Source: a virus. From it: a stretch of DNA of 30,982 bases. The stretch spans positions 1 through 30,982 of IMG/VR virus record IMGVR_UViG_3300027791_000083, one strand, 5' to 3'. This document shows, in pieces, positions 22,682 through 29,603 of the stretch; the first letter of the stretch is position 1; each line of letters opens with the position of its first letter. Position numbers and translations under genes: made by a program. The notes beneath the pieces are model-generated. The model did not search any database and had not been told where the DNA came from. It worked only from the letters and a program-made list of their open reading frames with translations.

Positions 22682-22908
22682 GTTATAAAAAAACAATTTA
22701 TATTCATTTGTGTCATGCATTATGAATAGGACATCTCATACACCACATATCATTGGTTATTACAATCAATATAATTATGATCAGCTTTATATTTATATAT
22801 AGCTAACTTAAGTGATATACTAGCAACAATAACATAATACTTTGTTGTCTCTCTCTCTATAGGAATTGTATAAGATCATCCGGAATATTAAAAACTAACT
22901 TAAAAACT
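22682..22908 (+). other. AT-rich non-coding gap of about 230 bases
   Basis: No convincing gene. A 26-codon frame (22722-22802, MNRTSHTPHI...) exists but has no supporting context. Near the right end a CATAATACTTTG sequence (about 22835-22846) resembles a -7 box for the following small genes, and a pyrimidine run CTCTCTCTCTATAGG lies just after it. The gap probably holds the promoter of the small membrane and lipoprotein genes. Confidence 0.45.
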
Positions 22909-22992
22909 ATGGACTTACTATACATCGTAATACCAGTACTATTTTTTGCAGTACTAATAATAACATTGATAGCACATGCTATTGATAAATAA
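22909..22992 (+). CDS. 27-residue membrane peptide
   Basis: MDLLYIVIPVLFFAVLIITL then a short tail to HAIDK. Nearly the whole product is one transmembrane helix. It has a TAAAAACT leader typical of local genes. Such tiny peptides in phages may alter host membranes, block superinfection or act as toxins. It is only a short ORF, so coding is likely but not certain. Confidence 0.5.
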   Translation: MDLLYIVIPVLFFAVLIITLIAHAIDK

Positions 22993-23024
22993 CTTAAAGC
23001 TGTAGAGCATTGTACTATAAAATC

Positions 23025-23168
23025 ATGAAAAAATTATTATACTTAATTGCATTGGTAATATTAGTATCATCATGCAGAGCACAATGTGGTGCAAGAAAAA
23101 CAAGGAAGAGTAATAAGTATTATGGAACAGTTACTATTGCTATTGATAAAACAATAAACAACTCTTAA
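23025..23168 (+). CDS. Phage-encoded lipoprotein (47 aa)
   Basis: Signal peptide MKKLLYLIALVILVSSCRAQ: basic start, hydrophobic core and a lipobox LVSSC with Cys17 as the likely acylation site. Residues after the Cys, RAQCGARKTRKS, lack the acidic Bacteroidota surface-export signal, so the mature lipoprotein probably stays on the periplasmic side. The remaining 30 residues are short and basic. A likely role is superinfection exclusion or envelope change early in infection, by analogy with known phage lipoproteins; not demonstrated. Confidence 0.68.
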   Translation: MKKLLYLIALVILVSSCRAQCGARKTRKSNKYYGTVTIAIDKTINNS

Positions 23169-23183
23169 CTATATAACATACTT

Positions 23184-23591
23184 ATGAAACTTAGAATAAC
23201 TCGCACAGCTAAATATCATAAAACAATTACCATCACACTATACACTGCAAAAGAAATGCTGGATTATAGTACCATAACACATGACCATACAGAGTATGAT
23301 ACAGAATGGGATGATTTGCTTTATTCATTACATGAGTACCAAGGAATTGATTCACATGTAAGTAAAGAAATAGTTAATGATCAACTTGAATGTGGATTTG
23401 TAGTTTGTGCTATAGTTATGTATAGTAAGGATGCAAAGAAACTTGAATATATTGAACAACAAATAACTCAATATTTATTAAATGTTTTATCTGAAACATA
23501 TCCTTGGGATCCAACAGGTGAAATGCTTAAAGACATGGAAAATGAATCGGATCAATCTAAAGCAGATGATCTAATTAACCAATATGAATAA
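23184..23591 (+). CDS. Hypothetical early protein (135 aa)
   Basis: Starts MKLRITRTAKYHKTITITLY; mixed alpha/beta, acidic at the end (DMENESDQSKADDLINQYE). The segment HEYQGIDSHVSKEIVNDQLE followed by CGFVVCAIVMY looks like the core of a small alpha/beta domain. No zinc or nuclease motifs. 15 bases downstream of the lipoprotein gene, so probably one transcript. Confidence 0.75.
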   Translation: MKLRITRTAKYHKTITITLYTAKEMLDYSTITHDHTEYDTEWDDLLYSLHEYQGIDSHVSKEIVNDQLECGFVVCAIVMYSKDAKKLEYIEQQITQYLLNVLSETYPWDPTGEMLKDMENESDQSKADDLINQYE

Positions 23592-23602
23592 CAAAAAACA
23601 AA

Positions 23603-23884
23603 ATGCAAAAACTAATTATCCTTAAACCAGAATCCATTGTACAGTATAAATCCATGATAGGAGTTATATTGGACAATGAAGATGACAAGCTAACATTTAG
23701 TACAGGTCATAAAATTTATCGTATCAAAGAAAAAGATGTAAAAATACCGTCTAATGAAGATAGAGATGATAAACTATTACGTGATGAAGATCTTAAGTAT
23801 CTAGCTTATGAGCATGACATCATAGACATACAACATAGAGATAAAGTAGATACGTACTTATCGTATGTTGCTAGTTATAATTAA
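23603..23884 (+). CDS. Hypothetical early protein (93 aa)
   Basis: Starts MQKLIILKPESIVQYKSMIG; the first half looks like a small beta barrel (VILDNEDDKLTFSTGHKIYR), the second is charged helical (DRDDKLLRDEDLKYLAYEHD). No recognised family. 11 bases after the previous gene and 23 before the next. Confidence 0.7.
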   Translation: MQKLIILKPESIVQYKSMIGVILDNEDDKLTFSTGHKIYRIKEKDVKIPSNEDRDDKLLRDEDLKYLAYEHDIIDIQHRDKVDTYLSYVASYN

Positions 23885-23907
23885 ACCACTCACTTAAAAT
23901 TAGACCA

Positions 23908-24225
23908 ATGAAAAATTTATTAAAGAATATTTTTAATCTAGTGTATATTATATTACTACCAATAGGTATTATATCAGCCACTGCATATATGATATTATGG
24001 CTTGAAACACCATGGTATGTAAATGCTATGATGATTATGCTAACAATACTATCTACATTTATTGCAGCATCGTTTTATAATAATGAATTAGAACTACGTA
24101 ACATGCGTAGATTAGCATTTAAAATACAAGTAGCACCAATTTGTGGTTTCGCAATAGGCTATGTAGAAAAATGTCTTGTTATTCTATTACCTTTTGTAAC
24201 AATAGAGATTTATAAGAAACCTTAA
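23908..24225 (+). CDS. Multi-pass membrane protein (105 aa)
   Basis: At least three hydrophobic stretches: NLVYIILLPIGIISATAYMI, VNAMMIMLTILSTFIAASFY and CGFAIGYVEKCLVILLPFVT, with a basic loop ELRNMRRLAFK between. Probably an inner-membrane protein of the early region. It ends just before the structured non-coding stretch at 24226-24441. Role unknown. Confidence 0.7.
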   Translation: MKNLLKNIFNLVYIILLPIGIISATAYMILWLETPWYVNAMMIMLTILSTFIAASFYNNELELRNMRRLAFKIQVAPICGFAIGYVEKCLVILLPFVTIEIYKKP

Positions 24226-24441
24226 TTTAGAAAAAAAAGGGCCATCAGTGACACCCTAACAACACCAGTAATATTATATCTATAATAACACTAGGTATTA
24301 AGGCTAAGGAAATGGTTAAGTAAGTGGTAACCAAAGCAAAATAAGAATGGTTAAATAACCAGGTTAGACCCTAGCCTACAATAATGTAGTGGGTGACACT
24401 AGCAATGTTAGCCATTCTGTTTTGTTTTAAAAAAATAACAA
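24226..24441 (+). ncRNA. Structured non-coding region, candidate RNA or attenuator
   Basis: 216 bases without a gene but richer in G+C and inverted repeats than neighbours. Positions 24333-24354 pair with 24408-24428 in a stem of about 21 bp with one bulge, followed by TTTTAAAAAAA. It encloses an ACCC/GGGT and CTACA-ATAA-TGTAG hairpin (24368-24394). Two copies of AATGGTTAA (24311-24319, 24346-24354) compete for the one TTAGCCATT (24408-24416), and AGGCTAAGG (24300-24308) can also pair with CCCTAGCCT (24370-24378). GTGACAC occurs at both ends (24248-24254, 24393-24399). The final stem could be a terminator with an alternative fold, ending 14 bases before the next gene. No known riboswitch class was recognised. 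Confidence 0.5.
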
Positions 24442-24618
24442 ATGGAAATAGCAAACAATTTAAAAACAAATGTCTTTAGTTATTTAGAAAGACTAAGGGA
24501 TAGTGGAGTAATAAATATGATGGGAGCATCTTCATACATAGAAGAAGAATTTCAATTAGATAAAAAAACATCAAAGCATTTACTAATATCTTGGATAAAA
24601 ACATTTAAACATGAATAA
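24442..24618 (+). CDS. Small hypothetical protein (58 aa)
   Basis: MEIANNLKTNVFSYLERLRD then a compact helical part with FQLDKKTSKHLLISWIKTF. Typical of a small helical phage protein, perhaps DNA-binding, often found in marine phages as I recall, but not assigned. It overlaps the next gene by eight bases. It is the first gene after the structured RNA region. Confidence 0.72.
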   Translation: MEIANNLKTNVFSYLERLRDSGVINMMGASSYIEEEFQLDKKTSKHLLISWIKTFKHE

Positions 24619-25141
24619 AGCTTATACAATACAAGAAGAATCAATTAGAGACCTTTTAACAAGTGTTATTAATCCAAAGTATGTTGGTAATCATGATAAT
24701 ATAGAACACATAGGAGACATGCTTACATCTCTATCAGAGGACAATGTAAGTGTATTAGTTACATTAGTATTGGCAAGAAAAGAAAAAATACCGTTTTGCA
24801 TTGGTGATACAATAAAGTTTAAACCTAATACTTATTCATCAATATATGATAAAGATATTATGAAAGATAAAAGGTTAATGTCTGATGATGGCTATGTATA
24901 TGGTGTTATAAAAGCGGATGGTTCATGGAATAATGAATCGTTTAATCCTTATTATCCAACAATGAATGTAGAAATGTACATATGGAAAAATGATAAAGTT
25001 ACAATGTATGAAGATTCTTTGAAGACTGTTAGTCTAATTAAAATAGATCCAAAAGATTTACCTGATTTTAACAGCAAAGAATATTTAGATTTCTTTAGTA
25101 AAGAAGTAAAACAAGAAATAGATAATACTTTAAACATATAA
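24611..25141 (+). CDS. Hypothetical protein (176 aa)
   Basis: Starts MNKAYTIQEESIRDLLTSVI; helical N-terminal half, then a beta-rich domain (CIGDTIKFKPNTYSSIYDKD, GDVYGVIK-like loop) and an acidic end. No zinc motif or catalytic signature. It precedes the HTH gene by one short gene and probably belongs to the same transcript. Confidence 0.75.
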   Translation: MNKAYTIQEESIRDLLTSVINPKYVGNHDNIEHIGDMLTSLSEDNVSVLVTLVLARKEKIPFCIGDTIKFKPNTYSSIYDKDIMKDKRLMSDDGYVYGVIKADGSWNNESFNPYYPTMNVEMYIWKNDKVTMYEDSLKTVSLIKIDPKDLPDFNSKEYLDFFSKEVKQEIDNTLNI

Positions 25142-25145
25142 TATT

Positions 25146-25367
25146 ATGCCTAAAATTGAAATGAAAGTAATCCAAGAAGATTACAAGAACTGGCTTGCTT
25201 TAAAAAAATCTGTAGAAAAAGTACCTGGAGCTAAAATACAATCATTTGGTAAACAAATGAATATAATACATTCTTTAGATAATGATGCATTAGAAAAAGA
25301 AACGGATCCTAATGTAGCACTATTGATGCTTATGAAAGACCATGTCAACTATAAAAAAGACATATAG
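25146..25367 (+). CDS. Small hypothetical protein (73 aa)
   Basis: MPKIEMKVIQEDYKNWLALK, mixed charge, helical. It ends inside the start of the HTH gene (26-base overlap), implying translational coupling. Not recognised. Confidence 0.65.
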   Translation: MPKIEMKVIQEDYKNWLALKKSVEKVPGAKIQSFGKQMNIIHSLDNDALEKETDPNVALLMLMKDHVNYKKDI

Positions 25368-25599
25368 GTTTGGAATAGTATCATGTGATGTTATCTTAGA
25401 TCCTGATATTACATTACAATCAAAAGCATTATATGCTGCATTAGCATGTTATGCAAATAAACAAAGAACTTGTTTTCCCTCTATATCAACACTGTCCAAT
25501 GACTTAAATGTTAGTGAAAGAACTATCAAAAGATTGATAAAAGAGTTAAAAAATAAGAAAATTGTAGTAAGAACAGGTAGAAATTTAAAAATAAAATAG
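25342..25599 (+). CDS. HTH_36-like DNA-binding protein (85 aa)
   Basis: Residues about 25-80 fit the HTH_36 pattern found at the N-terminus of phage replication initiators and regulators: SKALYAALACYANKQRTCFP, then SISTLSNDLNVSERTIKRLI and a final helix LKNKKIVVRTGR. The product is only this domain, so it is more likely a transcription regulator or a split initiator than a full initiator. No other replication initiator is seen nearby. A hairpin overlaps its stop codon. Confidence 0.75.
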   Translation: MSTIKKTYRFGIVSCDVILDPDITLQSKALYAALACYANKQRTCFPSISTLSNDLNVSERTIKRLIKELKNKKIVVRTGRNLKIK

Positions 25600-25625
25600 A
25601 CTTGTTAGCTATATATATGTCTATT
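25595..25625 (+). terminator. Weak hairpin after HTH gene
   Basis: AATAGAC (25595-25601) pairs with GTCTATT (25619-25625), followed by ATATTTTAAAA. It overlaps the HTH stop codon. Stem of only 7 bp and wide loop. Confidence 0.35.
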
Positions 25626-25683
25626 ATATTTTAAAATTAGATAAATCTGTTTCATATTAATCATTTACATATATAAAAATAGT

Positions 25684-25691
25684 TATTTTTG
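25684..25691 (+). promoter_or_regulatory. Candidate -7 promoter box (Bacteroidota type)
   Basis: TATTTTTG fits TAnnTTTG 26 bases before the next gene start. No good -33 TTTG is visible at the usual spacing (CTGTTTC is nearest), so it is only a candidate. Confidence 0.4.
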
Positions 25692-25717
25692 TTAGAGTTA
25701 CTAGCATAAATAATAAA

Positions 25718-25993
25718 ATGATTATACAATTACCCAATGGTAGAGTAGTAGAATGTTCTCTTGAACAGTATCTATCATTGTCAGAAGTTGAAATTAAAGA
25801 GCTGAACGGTTTAAGTACAGCATATACCAAAGAAGTGGGTGATCCTTTTTACAATAAGTTTTCAAATCACATAGCAGATGGTAAAATTGATCCAGAAATT
25901 GCAGAAGCAATTATGGAGCATGAACCAGATCTATATGATATTGATTCTTTTGAAAAATTAGAAGACCCGTATTTCCACTCGGATGATGTCTAA
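25718..25993 (+). CDS. Acidic hypothetical protein (91 aa)
   Basis: MIIQLPNGRVVECSLEQYLS then acidic helical part ending PYFHSDDV. The opening looks like a small family I recall in marine phages (MIIxLPNGRxxExSLEQY), but I cannot name it. It precedes the acidic-tailed protein and lies after a candidate promoter. Function unknown. Confidence 0.7.
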   Translation: MIIQLPNGRVVECSLEQYLSLSEVEIKELNGLSTAYTKEVGDPFYNKFSNHIADGKIDPEIAEAIMEHEPDLYDIDSFEKLEDPYFHSDDV

Positions 25994-26038
25994 TCTATAG
26001 ACAGTCCAATCATTTATTAATTACAAAAACAATTTATT

Positions 26039-26641
26039 ATGCAAAGTAAAGTAAACATCCTTGCAGATGACATGGGAAATGTTGTCCGCCAATCAAGTAC
26101 AAATTCAGAATTTGGTCACGTTAGACTACAACAAACTAGAGTTACTTTTGGTAACGGTGGTTGGGTTAAAAAATCTAACATTAGTACCTTATTACATGGT
26201 AAGCTAGAAGACTTACAAGAATTAGGTTTAGAATCTATGAATTCATTACCTGGTAAAATTGTTATTAAAGAACAATTAGAACCATTTAGCAAAACTGATC
26301 CAGACAGAGATTATAAAAAAGCAGGTGAAACTGGTATTATATGCTGTGTTGATGGACAACCTATTTATAGGAAAACATTTTTTGTTGCAGATACAACTGC
26401 AGAAGATGTATTAATTGCTCATAATAATGGTCAAGCTATTAAAGATGCAAATATTTTAGAAAAAGCAACTGTAGCTGATAATAATACTTCAGCAGCAGAA
26501 GCATTTGGATTTGAAGACCCAAAAGATGAAGATACAACAGATACAACTGAAGAAGTTGCAGATGAGGTAGAAGAAGTTGAAGAAGAAGAAACAGAAGAAA
26601 CAGAAGACGAAGTTCTTGTAGAAGAAACTTTTGAACTGTAA
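26039..26641 (+). CDS. Possible single-stranded DNA-binding protein with acidic tail (200 aa)
   Basis: Residues 1-130 form a mainly beta domain (VRLQQTRVTFGNGGWVKKSN, LPGKIVIKEQLEPF, GIICCVDGQPIYRKTFFVAD); residues about 155-200 are a long Asp/Glu/Thr-rich tail ending FEL. SSBs bind DNA with an OB fold and recruit partners through an acidic C-terminus, so this layout fits an SSB-like role. Position in the replication region supports it. Not a match I can confirm to a named SSB family; a basic DNA-binding core with a decoy tail is an alternative. Confidence 0.5.
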   Translation: MQSKVNILADDMGNVVRQSSTNSEFGHVRLQQTRVTFGNGGWVKKSNISTLLHGKLEDLQELGLESMNSLPGKIVIKEQLEPFSKTDPDRDYKKAGETGIICCVDGQPIYRKTFFVADTTAEDVLIAHNNGQAIKDANILEKATVADNNTSAAEAFGFEDPKDEDTTDTTEEVADEVEEVEEEETEETEDEVLVEETFEL

Positions 26642-26761
26642 ATAGCTTTCTAAGAAATGCGTGAGGTTTTCCTAATAGGAAATTAAATATTGTTGGGTTA
26701 ATACAATAGCCTCTCTCATTTTATAATAATTCATTTTTAAAACACAAAAACCACATGCCAT
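26642..26761 (+). terminator. Structured intergenic region with three-way-junction fold
   Basis: ATGCGTGAGG (26657-26666) pairs with CCTCTCTCAT (26710-26719) with two mismatches. Inside are TTTCC-TAATA-GGAAA (26668-26682) and TATTGT/ACAATA (26688-26693/26703-26708). TTTTATAATAATTC follows, so it can end transcription after the acidic-tailed gene. Not a tRNA. Confidence 0.5.
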
Positions 26762-27295
26762 ATGCTATCTCCAGAACAAATAACAAAACTTCAAGAAGAA
26801 CAAAGTAAATCTTTATTATCTTATCAACTTCAACGTTACCAATACTATGGTATACTAGAAGAATATCAGACACATCCTGAATCTTTAATTAATTCATTTG
26901 AATATAAAAGATTAAACCCATATCAACATTTTTTATTTAAAAGAGTGTTGCATGGACTTAATGTATATACCAAAGAAGAAATTACAAAATTACATTGGGA
27001 TAAGAAAAGAAGAATAACTAAGGTTTGGAAAAGATCTCAAAAAGAAATCAATGCTTGGAAACAAACAATATGTAGCAAAAGAGTTAATAGACTTTTTAAA
27101 AAAACTTTTACTGGTTCATCAGTAGAGTATATTGTATCAATTCCTTGTGATGAAATATTAGAAGATTATCATAATACTTTATCTTTTAAACAGTTAAACA
27201 TAGAATATGAAGATGTTATCTTATATTTTATGTCTAAAGGTCTATTACCAAAGAATTATTTAACTTTAAAACCTGATAATAATCAACAAGCTTAA
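26762..27295 (+). CDS. Hypothetical protein (177 aa)
   Basis: Starts MLSPEQITKLQEEQSKSLLS; basic helical core with KRRITKVWKRSQKEINAWKQ. I do not recognise it. It shares an operon with the HNH protein and helicase, five bases upstream. The start at 26762 is chosen; the ATG at 26755 is out of frame. Confidence 0.72.
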   Translation: MLSPEQITKLQEEQSKSLLSYQLQRYQYYGILEEYQTHPESLINSFEYKRLNPYQHFLFKRVLHGLNVYTKEEITKLHWDKKRRITKVWKRSQKEINAWKQTICSKRVNRLFKKTFTGSSVEYIVSIPCDEILEDYHNTLSFKQLNIEYEDVILYFMSKGLLPKNYLTLKPDNNQQA

Positions 27296-27300
27296 TTAGC

Positions 27301-27702
27301 ATGATTGAACAAAAAAGAAAACTATGTAACAATTGCAATACTGAGCAGTTCATTTGGAAAAATGATAAAGGCAGCAAGTATTGCAAAAGTTGCTGGTATA
27401 AAGGGAAAAAAACTATAAAACCATTAGCTAGAAAAAGAATTAATCCTAAATCTAAAAAAATGCAAGTATTAGATTTAGCATATTCAAAGTTAAGGCGTAA
27501 ATTTATGGAAGAAAAACCAACATGTGAAGCCGCATTGCATTGCTGTAATGGAGCTTCTACTGATGTTCATCATAAAAAAGGCCGTGGAAAATATCATTTA
27601 GTTGTAAACACCTGGTTATCAGTATGTAGACCATGTCATAATTATATTGAAGAACATCCTAATGAAGCAATAGAACTTGGCTACTCAGAAAAAAGAATTT
27701 AA
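27301..27702 (+). CDS. HNH/NinG-like zinc-binding protein (133 aa)
   Basis: A first knuckle C9-x2-C12 ... C28-x2-C31 is followed by a C-terminal HNH-like core: EKPTCEAALHCC, DVHHKKGRGKYH (His90, His91), N103 and CRPCHNYIEEHP (Cys109, Cys112, His113). This is the HNH nuclease or NinG-type layout. It may cut or resolve recombination intermediates. The following helicase gene begins two bases after its stop, so the two probably act together on DNA. Confidence 0.78.
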   Translation: MIEQKRKLCNNCNTEQFIWKNDKGSKYCKSCWYKGKKTIKPLARKRINPKSKKMQVLDLAYSKLRRKFMEEKPTCEAALHCCNGASTDVHHKKGRGKYHLVVNTWLSVCRPCHNYIEEHPNEAIELGYSEKRI

Positions 27703-27704
27703 TT

Positions 27705-28817
27705 ATGCAAGAAAAAAAAATAAATAGGACCAATGTACAATTAGAAGCTTTAGAAACTGCAAAAGCTAATAAAAGATGTGGTTTGGCTATATCTATGGGT
27801 GTAGGTAAAACTAGAATAGCAATACAACATTTACAATATTGCTATAACCCATTAATAGAAGTTTTAGTTGTTGTACCAACACATGCAATAGCTGGATCTT
27901 GGTTTACAGAATTAGATAAGTTAAACTTAGGAAATTTATCTAAACATATAACGTTTACTACGTACATATCTTTAAAGAAACATAACCCAAATGACTATGA
28001 TATAGTTTATTTAGATGAATGTCATTCTTTGTTATATAATCATGAAATATTTTTATCTCAATTTAAAGGTAAGATATTAGGTTTAACTGGTACACCACCT
28101 AAGCATTCTGATTCTGAAAAAGGCATTATGGTTTCAAAGTATTGTCCTATTAAATATAAATTCACCGTTGATCAAGCTACTGACTCTAATATATTAAATA
28201 ATTATAAAATTATAGTTCACCAACTAGAATTATCTAAAACTTCTTCTTTAAAAAAAAGTAAAAAAGATGGAGGTCAGTGGTTTACTAGTGAATTTAAAGA
28301 TTACCATTATGTAAGTAATAGAGTTGCTCAAGCTAATCCAGGTAAGCAAAAACAATTTGCAGCCATTATGAGAATGAGAGCTTTAATGCAATATAATACT
28401 AAAGAATTATATGTTAAGTCATTAGCAAATAAACTAAACACTAAGTGTATAATATTTGCAAATACTCAAAAGCAAGCTGATAAATTATGCAAACACAGTT
28501 ACCATTCAGGTAATAATAAATCAGAAGAAAATTTAGAATTGTTTTCTGACGGTAGAATAGATAGATTATCATGTGTATTGCAATTATCAGAAGGTGTTAC
28601 TATACCAAATTTAGAACAAGGTATAATAATGCATGCTTATGGTAATGAAAGAAAGTCATCACAGAGGATAGGAAGGCTTTTAAGATTAAATCCAACACAA
28701 ACTGCCGTTTGTCATATACTATGTTATAACGGTACTCAAGATGAAGTTTGGGTGAACAATGCACTCAAAGACTTTGATCAGACTAAAATTAAATATCACA
28801 AACCTTTAATAAATTAA
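27705..28817 (+). CDS. SF2 DNA helicase (370 aa)
   Basis: Walker A MGVGKT (31-36), DEAD-like DECH box (104-107), motif III TGTPP (128-132), KCIIFANTQKQAD (247-259), SEGVTIPN (295-302) and motif VI SQRIGRLLR (319-327). All SF2 motifs are present in a compact 370-residue protein, as in phage helicases of the UvsW/Rad25 or DEAD-like type. It probably unwinds recombination or replication intermediates. It is preceded by the HNH protein and by a protein of unknown function. Confidence 0.9.
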   Translation: MQEKKINRTNVQLEALETAKANKRCGLAISMGVGKTRIAIQHLQYCYNPLIEVLVVVPTHAIAGSWFTELDKLNLGNLSKHITFTTYISLKKHNPNDYDIVYLDECHSLLYNHEIFLSQFKGKILGLTGTPPKHSDSEKGIMVSKYCPIKYKFTVDQATDSNILNNYKIIVHQLELSKTSSLKKSKKDGGQWFTSEFKDYHYVSNRVAQANPGKQKQFAAIMRMRALMQYNTKELYVKSLANKLNTKCIIFANTQKQADKLCKHSYHSGNNKSEENLELFSDGRIDRLSCVLQLSEGVTIPNLEQGIIMHAYGNERKSSQRIGRLLRLNPTQTAVCHILCYNGTQDEVWVNNALKDFDQTKIKYHKPLIN

Positions 28818-28821
28818 AATT

Positions 28822-28989
28822 ATGGAAACACTAATAGGAATTACAGCAATGGTAGCAGTAATATGTTCAATTTATTTAGCATTTAAACTTGGCGTCAAAG
28901 CTGGAAAATATGTTTTAAAAACAAATCTTAACAAATTAACTGTTAGGCAGATGTTGAAGCATAAAAGAGAAAATTTTAAATCTTTATAG
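28822..28989 (+). CDS. Small membrane protein (55 aa)
   Basis: METLIGITAMVAVICSIYLA has one membrane helix, followed by a basic tail (VKAGKYVLKTNLNKLTVRQM). Lies two to five bases from neighbours. Role unknown; basic end suggests cytoplasmic side. Confidence 0.7.
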   Translation: METLIGITAMVAVICSIYLAFKLGVKAGKYVLKTNLNKLTVRQMLKHKRENFKSL

Positions 28990-28991
28990 TT

Positions 28992-29225
28992 ATGGGAAAA
29001 ATGAAAGAGTTGTTTATAGAACAACAAAATGAAGCATATAACGGATCTCATGATTTAATGATTGAAGATTTAGCTAGACAAACTGTAGAAGAATATATAA
29101 TAGAAGGTGATACACCTTGTCCTAATTGTAACCAAGTTTCACTATTGCGTAATATGAGTAATGCTAAATGCACTGAATGTGCTCAAGAGTTTACTTACAT
29201 AGGTGATGCATTAAGATTTATATAA
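28992..29225 (+). CDS. Zinc-ribbon-like protein (77 aa)
   Basis: After an acidic helix, CPNCNQVSLLRNMSNAKCTE and CAQEF give a C-x2-C ... C-x2-C zinc ribbon (Cys43, Cys46, Cys59, Cys62 approximately). Likely a DNA- or protein-binding accessory of replication or transcription. Its stop overlaps the next start by one base. Confidence 0.75.
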   Translation: MGKMKELFIEQQNEAYNGSHDLMIEDLARQTVEEYIIEGDTPCPNCNQVSLLRNMSNAKCTECAQEFTYIGDALRFI

Positions 29226-29470
29226 TGAATATATTTGAATATGAACATGAAAATAATCTATTAGAAATAGAATATAAATATTATCCAGCAGAATTAAATC
29301 AACCTTATGATAGTAATGGAGAACCCGGAACACAAGGTTCAGGTCATTCTATAGAAATATATCACATTTGGTCAATTCTTACAGATAGACTTGGAAATGC
29401 AGTATCAGTTGACGTGCAAGATATTGTGCATATTGATTTGGAAACAATTATACTTGAGTTTCATGAGTGA
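29225..29470 (+). CDS. Hypothetical protein (81 aa)
   Basis: MNIFEYEHENNLLEIEYKYY then a Gly/Pro-rich loop GEPGTQGSGHSIEIYHIWSI. Small beta domain by pattern. Overlaps previous gene by one base and next by eight. Not recognised. Confidence 0.65.
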   Translation: MNIFEYEHENNLLEIEYKYYPAELNQPYDSNGEPGTQGSGHSIEIYHIWSILTDRLGNAVSVDVQDIVHIDLETIILEFHE

Positions 29471-29603
29471 AATAAAATATATAAACAATAGAATGTATAA
29501 ATATATAAATGGTAAATGGGTTGATGAAAGATCACAAATAGAAATTGATCCACATGATCCAGACTACCGTGAATTACATAATATACAAATACGTAAGTTA
29601 TGA
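29463..29603 (+). CDS. Small hypothetical protein (46 aa)
   Basis: MSEIKYINNRMYKYINGKWV then acidic DERSQIEIDPHDPDYREL. A longer in-frame start at 29391 reads a cryptic frame of the previous gene and is rejected; the 29463 start overlaps the previous stop by eight bases. Its TGA overlaps the next ATG (ATGA). Confidence 0.62.
   Translation: MSEIKYINNRMYKYINGKWVDERSQIEIDPHDPDYRELHNIQIRKL

Noticed and set aside
22722-22802. 26-codon frame in the non-coding gap (MNRTSHTPHI...)
   Set aside because: Low complexity towards the end, no coupling to neighbours and no conserved signal visible; chance frame is likely.
26657-26719. tRNA-like fold
   Set aside because: No 7-bp acceptor stem, no T-loop GGTTCRA motif and only two internal hairpins.
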